This document shows positions 22,082-33,432 of a stretch of 64,000 nt of DNA, one piece after another. The stretch is taken from positions 392,045,886 to 392,109,885 of the forward strand of contig CM077666.1 in assembly GCA_039707655.1 (NCBI GenBank), read 5' to 3'. Within the stretch, counting starts at the first letter, position 1; each line of letters begins with the position of its first letter. The notes under the pieces are model-generated. The model did not search any database. It was not told the DNA's origin and was given only the letters and a program-made list of their open reading frames with translations. The DNA comes from Elymus sibiricus. Lineage: Eukaryota > Streptophyta > Magnoliopsida > Poales > Poaceae. A program made the translations under genes and the position numbers.

Positions 22082-22624
22082 ATGTCTTCCGCTTCCTCCA
22101 ACAACGTGGGAGACAATACTTGGTTGCTACAGATGGAACTCAGGAGAGAGGAGGAGGAGGAGGTTACCATGGAAGAAGATGATGGAGATTCGTTGGAGGT
22201 CCACCCTCCGGCTTCCGAGAGGGGTACCCTTGCCGGCATCTCCACAACTCGAAATCCCCATCAAGCTATGAGAAGCACTACAAGCCATGGGAGTCCAGAG
22301 GTACAAGAAGGGCTTCCTCCTAGGAGGCCCTTACACAGGTTACATCGGAACAATTTTCATAATTTGGTTCACAATTATGGGGTCGAAAATACTCCTCGTA
22401 TGCACATACCTTCCAATTGGGACATCTCTCGTCCAAGTGAAAGTGATGCAGGAAAGAATGCTTGGGGGCCAGAGAATAAGCATACTATGGCCGAAGTCCA
22501 AAAGAATACAGAGATGATACAGCATGTGCTCCGGGAAATTCAGAGCCTAAAGGAGATCCTAATTAATGTCATGAAGGACAAGCCTACCACTTCATCACCA
22601 CCATCACCCAAGAAGGAGAATTGA
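22082..22624 (+). CDS. Small ORF downstream of pol in the Athila-like element
   Basis: 180 codons starting MSSASSNNVGDNTW. The product is hydrophilic: acidic (RREEEEEVTMEEDDGD), Pro/Ser-rich, with a helical stretch near the C-terminus (MAEVQKNTEMIQHVLREI) that could form a coiled coil. No signal peptide or membrane segment is seen, so it is not an obvious Env. It follows the LTR-like promoter cassette, which suggests separate transcription. I do not recognise a function. The start is the first ATG after the TATA-like site. Confidence 0.45.
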   Translation: MSSASSNNVGDNTWLLQMELRREEEEEVTMEEDDGDSLEVHPPASERGTLAGISTTRNPHQAMRSTTSHGSPEVQEGLPPRRPLHRLHRNNFHNLVHNYGVENTPRMHIPSNWDISRPSESDAGKNAWGPENKHTMAEVQKNTEMIQHVLREIQSLKEILINVMKDKPTTSSPPSPKKEN

Positions 22625-24171
22625 GTACATGGGTATGGGCACCACCCTTGGCTTGTGCCAAGCTTGGGGGAGGTGCCCAGTATCGTATCACCATCACTTT
22701 TTATCATCATTATCTATCTTAGTTCGACCCTTAGTTATTTCGTGATTTAGAAGAATAAAGTTTTAGTATGATTTAGTTTTGAGTGCTTGCTTTGTGATCT
22801 ATCTATCTATGTAATCACGTGTGAAAGTTATATAATAAAGATTAGTTTGAGTTGAGTGTTTTGCTTTTGATGATCCAATCTTAGAAATAAAGAATAAAAA
22901 AGTAAGATTGTATGCTAATCCCATGGGGAGTGATGACTTCACATAAAAGAAGTATAATTGATAAAACTTGTTGGAAGTTGACAAACATAGCATTGATCAT
23001 TGTTGCAATTCATGAAAAAGTAATAAAGGAAGAGAGGTCTCACATATAAATACACTATCTTGGACATCTTTTATGATTGTGAGCCCCCATCAAATATTCT
23101 ATGTCAATTAGTTGACGTTGGACAAGGAAGACAACGTAATGGGTTATGTTTGCTTATATTCACATAGAAGTTATATTGTTTTGGATCCTCTAACATGTGG
23201 TGCTTGCCCCCTATCTTTTGCTAGCCAAAATTCTATACTAAGTAGAGATACTACTTGTGCATCCAAAAACCCTTAAACCCAGTTTCATGCCATGAGAGTC
23301 CACTATATCTACCTATGGATTGAATAAGATCCTTCAAGTAAGTTGTCATCGGTGCAAAGCAATAAAAATTGCTCCTAAACATGTATGAACTTTTATTGTA
23401 AGGGAAAATAAGCTTTGTACGATCTTGTGATGGTGGAGCAATAAAAGCGACAGACTGCATAATAAAGGTCGCTATCACAAGGGGCAATATGAAGTGACGT
23501 TCCTTTACATTAAGAGCTTGCACATCCAAAAACAAAAAGCGCATGACAACCTCTGCTTCCCTCTGTGAAGGGCCTATCTTTTACTTTATGTATTTACTTT
23601 CATGCAAGAGTCAATAGTATTCTTCTCTATTCCGTTTTTATTTTCTCTCTTGGCAAGCATCATGTGGTGGGGATTGATCCATGCATATATATCCAGTTGG
23701 ATGTAGGTGATCATGAGTTATTATTTTTGACATTACCCTTGAGGTAAATATGTTAGGAGGCGAAATTATAAGCCCCTATCTTTATATGTGTTCGACTGAA
23801 ACTTTTGCTCCATAAGTATGTCGTGAGTGTCAACAATCATAGAAGACTAAATGATAGTTGAGTATGTGAACTTGCTAAACAAAGCTCTTACATAGACTCT
23901 TTCTGATAATATGATGAATTGCAATTGCTTCAGTGACTGAGATCATAGTTTGTTAGTTTTCAATTTGGTTTATGGTTCATACTTTAACTTGTGGATGAAT
24001 TGTCACTTTTTCATGAGAAGTTTTATGATGATATATTATTGTTATAATAAAGATCATGATGCTCCATGTCCGTATTTTATTTTTATTGATGCCTCTCTCT
24101 CTAAACATGTGGTCATGATTATCGATTTCGGCTTTCGCTTGAGGACAAGCGAGGTCTAAGCTTGGGGGAGT
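22625..24171 (+). other. 3' non-coding region and polypurine tract of the Athila-like element
   Basis: No gene-sized ORF. A polypurine-like AAGCTTGGGGGAGGTGCC occurs just after the small ORF (about 22,658), and the true tract, CTAAGCTTGGGGGAGT, abuts the LTR. Confidence 0.6.
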
Positions 24172-25690
24172 TGATACGTCCAATTTGCATCATGATTTCC
24201 TACTAATAATTATTATGTTTTGATCATTATTTCACTTTATGGTACAATTCTTATGCCTTTTCCCTTTTATTTTGCAAGATTTACATGAAGAGGGAGAATG
24301 CCGGCAGCTGGAATTCTAGAACTGAAAGGGGTGAAACAGAGATAGCTATTCTGCACAACTCCAAATGACCTAAAAATTTATGGAGAATTATTTTGGAATA
24401 TATAAAAAATACTGGCGAAAGAATTAATAGAAGGGGGCCCACCAGGAAGCCACAAGCCTGGGGGACGCGCCCTACCCCCTGGGCGCGCCCCCTGGCTTGT
24501 GGGGGCCCTGGCAGGCCTCTGGCCCCATCCTTCTACTATATTAAGCCATTTGCCCTAGAAAAAAAATTAGAAGAAGACTTTCGGAATGAAGCACCGCCGT
24601 CTCGAGGCGGAACCTGGGCAGGAGCTATTTTGCTATCCGGCGGAGCGATTCCGCCGGGGATACTTCCCTCCGGGAGGCGGAAATCGAAGCCATCGACATC
24701 ACCAACGATCCTCTCATCGTGGGATGACCAATCTTCATCAAATTCTTCACCAGCACCATCTCATCTCAAACCCTAGTTCATCTCTTGTATTCAATCTTTG
24801 TCTCAAAACCTCAGATTGGTACATGTGGGTTGCTAGTAGTGTTGATTACATCTTGTAGTTGATGCTAGTTTGTTTATTTGGTGGAAGATTATATGTTTAG
24901 ATCATTAATGCTATTCAATACCCCTCTGATCTTGAACATGAATATGATTTGTGAGTAGTTACTTCTGTTCTTGAGGACACGGGAGAAGTCTTGTCATAAG
25001 TAATCATGTGAATTTGGTATTTGTTCGATATTTTGATGCTATGTATGTTGTGCTTCCTTTAGTGGTGTCGTGTGAACGTCGACTACATGACACTTCACCA
25101 TCTTTGGGCCTAAGGGAAGGCATTGTGGAGTAGTAATTAGGTGATGGGTTGCTAGAGTGACAGAAGCTTAAACCCTAGTTTATGCGCTATTCTGTAAGGG
25201 GCTGATTTGGATCCATATGTTTCATGCTATGGTTAGAGTTATCTTAATTCTTCTTTCGTAGTTGCGGATGCTTGCGAGAGGGGGTAATCATAAGTGGGAG
25301 GCTTGTTCAAGTAAGAACAGCACCCAAGCACCGGTCCACCCACATATCAAATTATCAAAGTAGCGAACGTGAATCAAACAAACATGATGAAAGTGACTAG
25401 ATGAAATTCCCATGTGTCCTCGAGAACGCTTTGCTTATTATACGAGTTTGTTCCGGCTTGTCCTTTGCTACAAAAAGGATTGGGCCACCTTGCTGCACCT
25501 TATTATACTTGTTACTTGTTACTTGTTACGAATTATCTTGCTACCGAAACTATCTGTCACCTCTACTTTCAGTACTTGCAGAGAATACCTTGCTGAAAAC
25601 CGCTTGTCATTTCCTTCTGCTCCTCGTTGGGTTCGACACTCTTACTTATCGAAAGGACTATGATTGATCCCCTATACTTGTGGGTTATCA
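24172..25690 (+). repeat. 3' LTR of the Athila-like element
   Basis: 1519 bp from TGATACGTCC to GTGGGTTATCA. It contains the GC-rich inverted repeat (24,451-24,503) and a TATA-like TATATTAA at 24,537-24,544. Its last 25 bp, GATCCCCTATACTTGTGGGT plus TATCA, recur inverted at 59,238 and 60,028. Confidence 0.85.
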
Positions 25691-27541
25691 CTACTCATCC
25701 ATGCTTGCTTGTTATGCCTGCTATGCTTAGAGTTGTGTCGGGTCTGATCCATCTGGGCGATGAATTGGAATGGTTGTGTTCATGTCCTACTGTGTGAGAG
25801 CTAAGTGTGTGAACACGATTGGGTAAAGGTAGCGATGAGAGGCCATGTAGGAGTACATGGTGGGTTGTCTCATTGGGACAGTCCTTAGGAACTAAGTTCT
25901 GTGTTTGTGAGCCAAGACAGTTACTACCACACATTGGGCCCTGAAATATGACCCCGCTCGACTTATTAATCGCCCTGCACTCTGTCCAGGAGTTGCAACT
26001 AGTTTTCGGTGTTTGTAGGATATGTGTTGGAGGCCGTGCGTAGAGCCGGCCTTAGGGGTGGGTTATGATGCGGTAGAGACACCGTGGCACGGTGTACCAA
26101 GTGGCACCTGTTTGGTGGGCTTGGGAACCCTGCTCACACCATTTGGGGCCGTAACGGAAACCTTGGCCGGACTTCCTTGCGGGTTCAGTCTCAAATAGGC
26201 GATAAACCTAGACTAGAGTCTTGTGTGGTTAGTCAGGTCGTGGTCTACACCCATGCCGGGCTTCCGCTTGAAGGTTGCCGAGATACATGACGGGTATATG
26301 GCGCTAAGTGGTGGAAACATGTGTGAAGAAGTACACCCCTGCAGGGCTATAAATGATCCATTCGAATAGCCGTGTCCGCGGATATGGACTACTTGGAAGC
26401 TTACATTGTTCATAGACAAGTTGAAATGGATACTCTAAAATGCGCAAGATAAGCGTGAGTGCTATGGATGGCCTTCTCGTAGGGAGACGGGAGCGGATCC
26501 ATAGTGGTGTATTGTTGTGGTGACTATGTGGACTCGTGTGCGCTCTCTCACCCCAAAGAAGTTACCGGTAGTCGTAGTTCAAGATAGCCACTGAGTCAAA
26601 GCTGGCTTGCTGCAGTTAAACTCCACAACCACATTGTTGATACTGATGCATATGTAGTTAGTTCTGATGTAAGTCTTGCTGAGTACCTTTGTACTCACGG
26701 TTGCTTAATTTATGTTTTGCAGAGGAGGCGTTAGTCTCACTAGTGGTTTCAACGACGAGTTCGATGTTGACCGAGTAGCTTGGGAATCCCAGACAGAGGT
26801 CTTGCTCATATGGAGGGTCTTGTAGATAGACAGGCTTTCTAGCCTTCTTTCTTTTCAGTTGTTTGTACTCAGACAGGTTTATGCTTCCGTTGCTTGTATG
26901 ACTTTGTATGTTGGGTCATGAGACCCATGTTTGTAATACCATGCTATGTATGGCTCCTCGGAGCCTCTTAAATAAATACTTTGAGTCATAGAGTTATGTT
27001 GTGATGCCATGTTGTATCTACACATATCGTGCATATTGTGTGTATGTTTTGAAATGCATTGGTATGTGTGGGATTCGACACCTAGTTATCTGCCTTTGGT
27101 AGCCTTTCCTATAGGGAAATGCCTCCTAGTGCTTCCACTAAGCCCTGGTAGTTCGCTACTGCTCCGGAACACATGGATTGACCGGCATGTATCCTTCTTT
27201 GCTCCTGTGTCTGTCCCTATGGGGAAATGTCACGCGGTGTTTACTAGAGTCCTTGTAGCTTGCTACGACTCGGTTACACACGCTGATGACCGACACGTGC
27301 ATTGTTGGGTTGTGTATTCCTGTCCCTGTACGTTTGTGCCACCTTGGTTTATGACTAGTCATGTCGACCCGGGTTCTCTGTCATATGGATGCTAGCGTCA
27401 CAATTATATACGTGATCCAAAAGACACAAACGGACCCGGCCAATGTAAAGGCGGCAGCCGTGGGTTACCGTGCGTGAGGCCACAAAGTGATATGATGTGT
27501 TACTTGCTAGATCGGTGTGACTTAGGATCGGGGTCCCGACA
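25691..27541. mobile_element. Partial long Gypsy LTR, cut by the Athila-like insertion
   Basis: Non-coding. It ends GGTCCCGACA with TTGTC following. A stretch near 26,660-27,000 (GATGTAAGTCTTG...GTACTCACGGTTGCTT, then TTGTAATACC) closely parallels 57,830-58,200 in the solo LTR at 54,466, so the two are related families. It resembles Fatima-type LTRs by memory of common wheat sequence. Orientation is not certain. Confidence 0.6.
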
Positions 27542-28891
27542 TTGTCTCATCATAGAAATACTTAAGGTCAGTTCGGGTTAAACTAGCAATTACTAAATAT
27601 TTCAATTATGAGATATAATAGATGGATGTCAAAATGATTCCCATGAGATGGAAAGAGAACCAAGGTTGTATATTTGATACGGTCCAAGGTAATTTTGTCG
27701 ATCCAGAGGATGCTAGTAAGTATGCAAACTTCAAGAGATCCTATAATAATCTGAAGCAATCATAGTGGAGTTGGAATCTTTGTACTGATGAAATGGTCAA
27801 ATAATTTGATTTCATCGAGGAAAGCGCAGATGCTTGTAGTTACAAGAAAGTAAGTGGTAGCATGGTAATATTTCTAAACACTATATGTGCATGACACATT
27901 GTTGATTGGAAATTGTATAAATTTCTTGACACGAATTAAGACTTTATTGAAACTAATTTTTCAGTAAATTACTTACGCAATATATAGTCTTGATATTAGG
28001 CATAATGATCTATGGAGATAGTAGTGTCTAATCGGGCTTAGCCAAAATACATATTGACTAAATATTAAAGTAGTTTAGTCGCAAATACGCAAGAAGAGTT
28101 TCTTGTCAAAGTCACATGGAAGGAGTTTTAAGCAAGAATCGGTATCCTGATACACTGATGAGCGAAATACATAATTTCAATCACACTTGTGTTAAATATG
28201 TTCCATGGTATGTAAACAACCAAATATGTCTAGTACTCCAAGTAAGTTGTGAGTAAAGTTACCAGAATGACCAAATTGTTGATCATAGGACAAAAGTGAA
28301 AAATGTCCTTAAGTACTAGCAACACGTTTCTCGCATACGGAGAAGATGAAGAGATTGGTAAGAAGTTACATCAATACAAGCTTGCTGTAAGTAGTACATC
28401 GATAAGATCTTCATCAATGCTCCAAGCGATTTTTCGGTTTCAATTAAATGATTTATGGTGGCACAGTAAGTTGGAATTGGTCCAAAAAGGTTACTGTGAC
28501 GAATTCTATAACAGAAGGCTGAGTATATTGTCGCTTTAGAAGCAAAAATAGAGGGTGATGAATTAAAGGTTCATTTATGAACTTGGTATGGTTTCTAGAT
28601 GATTGTGCAAATGGAACACTGTTCTCAATGGTAGTCCCATAGCTCAATCTAAAGAATCAAAGGTCCTACCAGTGATTCAATATATACAAAGCATGTTTCA
28701 CATAAATTATGAATTATTGTGAAAGCATGATAAATGCATAAATATGCAAATGATACACACGGATCTGAAGTTGTCAAGATGTGATAGGACGAAGGTTATA
28801 CCACAAGCAAAGCATGGACAAACACTGGATTGACATTGGTGTAAAACAAAATGTGTTAACTAGATTATTGACTCTAGTGCAAGTGGGAGAC
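27542..28891 (+). pseudogene. pol: Degenerate Copia reverse transcriptase/RNase H region (BARE/Angela-like)
   Basis: Translated fragments keep family landmarks in order: MDVK at 27,625, FVDPEDASKYANFKRS, SWNLCTDEMVK and a KKVSGSMVIF block, all broken by stops and frameshifts. The 3' end keeps the polypurine tract GTGCAAGTGGGAGA just before an Angela-type LTR. The gypsy LTR at 25,691 inserted in this RT, removing everything upstream. Long dead. Confidence 0.7.
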
Positions 28892-30656
28892 TGTTGGAAA
28901 TATGCCCTAGAGGCAACAATATTGTATTATTATATTTCTGTGTTCATAATTAAGAGTTTATATTTCATGCTATAACAGCTATGATCCTGGAATATGTGAT
29001 TCAGTGGAAAACTCATATGCACATGTGGAATAATGATAAATGGTAAAGAATAGGTTCCTAGTCTCGCCTTTAAGACTGGCTCAAGTGTTGTTGGTGATCA
29101 TGTTCTCCGGATTTTAGGATATCGTTAAGTGTAATGATAGTCCTAACACAACATTGAGAGTATGACGTTAGAAGAACGATCATATTGAATCGACCCAAAC
29201 TTGTTTGTTATACTTTGAGATAATATCATCTGAAATCAATTGTTATGACACGGAGTGTTAACATGTGTTTTTAGTTCCTCGGACCATGAGAGTATCGTAG
29301 TCACTTCCTACCGTACGGTGGACTTTGGGGTTGCTCAAACGTCATCTGTAACTAGGTGATCATAACGACAACTTACAGGTTCATCGGAAAGTTTGACAAG
29401 GGACTAAATAGCTCGAGAGTGGGATTTGCTCCTCCGACGATGGAGAGATATTCTTAGGGCCCTCTCGGTGTGACAACATCCATCATCGTCTGGCCAAACA
29501 CAGGTGACTACGTCACGGGGATGCCGTAACACATCAGCGAGAAAGAAGAAGAAAACCGGTAACGAGGATGGCGGTATAGTGAGCATGTGTATGACTTAGG
29601 AGGATACCGATGCATCTCGGATTTTGTAAAGTATCGCGAAGCAAAGGGAACATCACATGATAACCAAAGGTTCAATCGAATGTCATTCATGTAATCATAG
29701 GGATCGATATGGACGTTCAAGGTTCCGCTATCGGTCATTGAGCAAAGGGGTTTCGTTCATGTCTATGTTTTACCGAACCTATGGGGTCACAAGCTTAAGG
29801 TAATCACGATCTGCTGAGTGTTAGTAGGATGAGAATGTCGAGGATTTATTCGTGGAATTGTTTCATTAATATTCGGAATAGTTCCAAGAGGAACCGGAAA
29901 CGTTCCGGGGTCACCGGAAGGGTTTCTGAGTTTATCGGGCAATACCGGGTATTACCGATAAATAATATATAGGTGGAAAATGTTTCCAGAGATGTTAAAT
30001 TATATATAATATACTCTAGTAATTGTTAGAGGGCTTTTATATTTAATTTAATATCAACGGGCCTTAAAAGGCCTAGTGGTGGAAGGAATATTGGGCCACC
30101 ATGGCCCAATAAGGAAGGCTCCCCACTTTTCCAAGTGGGAGGCCGAATTGGAGTGGGGGGCTGGGGGAGGAGCCCCTCCTCTCCCCTCTAACCTATATAT
30201 ACATGAGGTGTTGGCCCTTTTCTATACACAAGTTTTGGAGCCTCCTCTAGTTCCTCTAGTTCTAGTTGATTCTAATTGATCAATTAGAGCTTGACCTAGA
30301 TCCTCTAATCCTCATAATTAGAAGCCATGTGTGGTTCTAATCTCCTCCCTCTAATTCTTCGGCGACGATTAGCTCTGGACGGCAAAGCGTTGTCGGGTTG
30401 TGAAGATCGTACGCTTGCAACCAAGTAGAGAAGCCGTGCTTTCGGTCTTCCGTTCGAGGGATCATTCGAGGGCGGTTCGTGGGATCGTCATAAAGGGTTC
30501 GAGGGAATCCAAGTACGATCTACACCAACTCGTCTACTTCCGCTGCACTCCGGAGTCGGTAACGATCGTTGATCAAAACCCTATATGCATCTTCATATTG
30601 TTACTAGGTGTTCGTAGGGCGAATTTTGTTTTTGTTTTCTACTACATTTCCCAACA
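28892..30656 (+). repeat. 3' LTR of a BARE/Angela/WIS-type Copia element
   Basis: It starts TGTTGGAAATATGCCCTAGA and ends CATTTCCCAACA, the hallmark ends of this very abundant Triticeae family. 1765 bp is the usual LTR length. A TATA box (CTATATATACA) lies at 30,193-30,203. Confidence 0.92.
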
Positions 30657-30791
30657 GATAGTATGTCAGTGTTTGTGGATTTCAAATCCGCAATGTTGAG
30701 ATAGGTATGTTCCTTGGTCAAGGAGGAAGTGGATGCGCACTTAAAGCCCTCAACATCCGCATCTAGCCATTTGATCCAAATAAACTTCTAG

Positions 30792-32089
30792 ATGCGGATG
30801 GCACGAGAGAACCCCTTGCATCGTCTGCTCGCACACCCGTTCCTAAGTACAATGACGTTGGGCCCTTTTACTCTCCGCAACCTTTACAACACATGCACAT
30901 TAATCATATTGGGCCTCCGCCCCCTTTGCATGCTAACGTGTTTGCTAAGTGGAAACTAGCTATGGAGTCTCACATTCGCAGTGCATCGGCACAACTATGG
31001 TGGATTGTGGTCGATGGTTTCAAGCTCTGGGATCCGACAAGCCTCACTCCAAGGGAAGCCGTTGAAGATCAAACTCAATGCCACCGCTCTCAACTTGTTG
31101 CGTCTTGCCGTGACCGAGAACTATAGTGACTCCATTACTCTCTTCAAGACCACTTAGGGATTGTCTCGAGGAGATATTTGAAGGTGATGAAGCTATTCAA
31201 AGGTCTCGGTTGGCCTTCCTCAAGAAAGAGGTCATCTTGTTTGTGAGAAATGATGGTGAGACCGCGGATGATATGTATCAAAGGTTGAAGTCTCTTGTGC
31301 TAAACTTGAGAACATTTGGATGCACTTGGGCAAATGATGATTTCATCAAGGACAAGTTCATTGATGCAATGGTCTTGATGGAGCACAATGTGATGATGGT
31401 TCATCAACGTCCGGATTACAACAAATTGACTGCGGCTCAAGTTGTATCAACCTTCTCCACCCATGACCTTTTTGAGACCAAGTCCAAGAAGACCTTTGTT
31501 ATTGCTCAAGTGACCAAGAACTCAAATCTCGCTTTGAAGGCCAAGAAAGCGATTGTGCGCTCATCGAGAGAGGAAGATGAAGTTGAGGAAAGTGTTGAAG
31601 AAGAAGTCAACAACTCTTGCCCGACAAATGACTTTGAAGAAGACTTGGCCCTCTTGGTCAGGAAATATTTGGGTGCCATGGTAAACAAGGGGAAGAATCT
31701 CAATGGAAGATCCTTTAGAAGAAGAAAGTGCTACAACTGTGGAGACACTTTGTTGTGGAGCCTATGAGAGACGTGAAGACAAGTCCGAGAAGCTTATGCT
31801 CAGGAATAAGAAATTCTCAAAGTTCACCAAGAGGAAGGATGACAAGGCTTTTGTTCACAAGGAATACATGTCCGAAGATGAAGATGACGGTGATGGTGAT
31901 AATGTGGGCACGGCCGCTGTTGTCATGCACGGCACAACCTCCTACAAGTTCACCGGCCTCTTCGACTCTCCCAACGAGGACAAGACTAACACTCATCGAT
32001 GCCTCATGGCCAAAGAGGTAAAAACAAAGTCCAACTCTCCTAAATCCACCTTCCACACTCCCAACGCATCCTGTGAATATTACACCTGA
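30792..32089 (+). pseudogene. gag: Copia-type Gag remnant with frameshifts
   Basis: Pieces of a Gag are spread over three frames: DGTREPLAS..., the N-terminal FAKWKLAMESHIRSASAQLWW block, then QRLKSLVLNLRTFGC, KDKFIDAMVL and VVSTFSTHDLFE. An incomplete zinc knuckle CYNCGDT follows, its second half lost to a deletion near 31,745, and then the acidic region up to SPNEDKTNTHRCLMAK. The start codon region (30,792) also carries a 1-base deletion relative to the expected start. Different in sequence from the gag at 1,129. No pol follows; the fragment is truncated next to the gene island. Confidence 0.75.
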
Positions 32090-32882
32090 CACTATGCAAA
32101 CAGAACCAAGGACTGTTACAGATCAGTTCCTACCAGATCAACTAATGCAGGTGAATTGTTCAACATGAAGACTTTTTTTTTTGCTAATTGTTCAACATGA
32201 AGACATGATACATAGTTTTTCATATGACCTTGTGAATGTGGTTTAGCTTCTCTCTTTGTGCATGGACATTATGTACTTGGCCACAACTTTGGTCTTAGTA
32301 CCTCACATAACCTTCATGACAAGTTGAACCATTTTGGTCAGGTTTGTGTTCATCTCTTGATAACAATGTGTAGTCTTATCGATTAGTTATCAGGTTTATC
32401 AGTTCTTGTGGCATGCAGGCTTCTGCAGTTCCAACCCTGCAACAGCAGCCATTCCCCAGGAATGGTCAACTAACAAAAGTGAGTTGTTTCGAATCACTGC
32501 TTGTAGAGAAGCTTATGCTTGATGCCTTGTTGAGGCATTTGACATTTCTTGTCCACTTAATGTAGTTGTTTAATTCTGAAGTCTTGACTGCACGGTATAT
32601 GCAGTTATATTGTGAGGTGTGGTTCATACCATTCTTGATGCCATAGTTAAAGCGATGGTATACTGCTGCAGGCCTATCCTAGTGACATGCACGCGCTGCA
32701 GTTCATGTAGACAAATCCCCAGACCGACCATGAGAATGGCGATCAGAGTCAGTCATCAATACGGGTGTGGGATTTTCTCCGATCACGATGGTTATTACCG
32801 GTGCGTCAGTGGTTCAGTTATAATGCTACCCTGCCAGCCTCTCCCACATGTAATAAGAGGCAGATGTTGTCCAATCTACATG
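32090..32882 (+). pseudogene. Possible plus-strand gene fragment with three exons
   Basis: Three open stretches with matching splice sites can be joined in phase: one ending ...DQFLPDQLMQ at 32,150 (donor GTGAAT), a 60-nt exon 32,419-32,478 (acceptor CATGCAG, donor GTGAGT) reading ASAVPTLQQQPFPRNGQLTK, and an exon 32,672-32,882 (acceptor TGCTGCAG, donor GTGAGT) containing SSIRVWDFLRSRW. A TAG at 32,708-32,710 breaks the third exon. I do not recognise the protein. It converges on the 3' end of the AGO3-like gene. It could be a decayed cellular gene or chance. Confidence 0.3.
32153..32204 (+). repeat. Short tandem duplication
   Basis: AATTGTTCAACATGAAGAC occurs twice, separated by a T-rich run. 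Confidence 0.6.
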
Positions 32883-33237
32883 GTGAGTCTTTCTCCTCCA
32901 ATCTACTGAGTGATATGAGCTTGTTTGGCTTAAATAACTGCCATTGTCAAATTCATTGTGATGTGCCCTGAGTGTTCTTATGCAGTAGTGCATCCCAGAG
33001 GGATCTTTTGTATGTAACTGTCTGCCTTGTACGTACAACATTTGGCTGATCCCAGGAATGGGAAAAGAAATGTTAAAAGAAATCTCATATCCTTTCCCAG
33101 GACTGCAGTTCTCGACATGTTGGAAATCTCACATCGAACATCTGCCGGAATATGATAAAGCAAAAAAGAAGGAAGACTGAAACTAGTTCTTTGTTGATTT
33201 ACAGTAATCAGTGACAGAATGTGTGCAGAACAAGTTT

Positions 33238-33333
33238 GTAACAAGCCAATTTGGCGAGCATGTACAGAAACACAGCAAAGCTGTAACAGCCAATTTGGCG
33301 AGCATGTACAGAAACACAGCAAACATGTAACAG
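33238..33333. repeat. 45-bp tandem duplication in the AGO3-like 3' UTR
   Basis: Units at 33,238-33,282 and 33,283-33,326 share CCAATTTGGCGAGCATGTAC and the following ACACAGCAAA. A third unit begins GTAACAG. They lie about 100 bp past the stop codon on the minus strand. Confidence 0.8.
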
Positions 33334-33432
33334 AACCGCCCAAGCCAAAGGCCTTCACCATACGCAGCAAGAACGCGCAGACAAGAAACAGAACGCAGGG
33401 TTGGAGCTTACCATGCTGAAAAGCAGGAGGCA

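Larger units (their letters stand above)
13802..25690 (+). mobile_element. Athila-like Ty3/Gypsy element, 3' half with pol, small ORF and 3' LTR
   Basis: Pol without a chromodomain, a long 3' region after pol, a polypurine tract (about 24,155-24,171, CTAAGCTTGGGGGAGT) and a 1.5-kb LTR starting TGATACGTCC fit the Athila lineage (Sabrina/WHAM-type in Triticeae). The 5' portion was displaced to the left by the Tat-like insertion. Integrase is split by another LTR element at 15,311-21,190. The right flank is CTACT. Confidence 0.8.
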
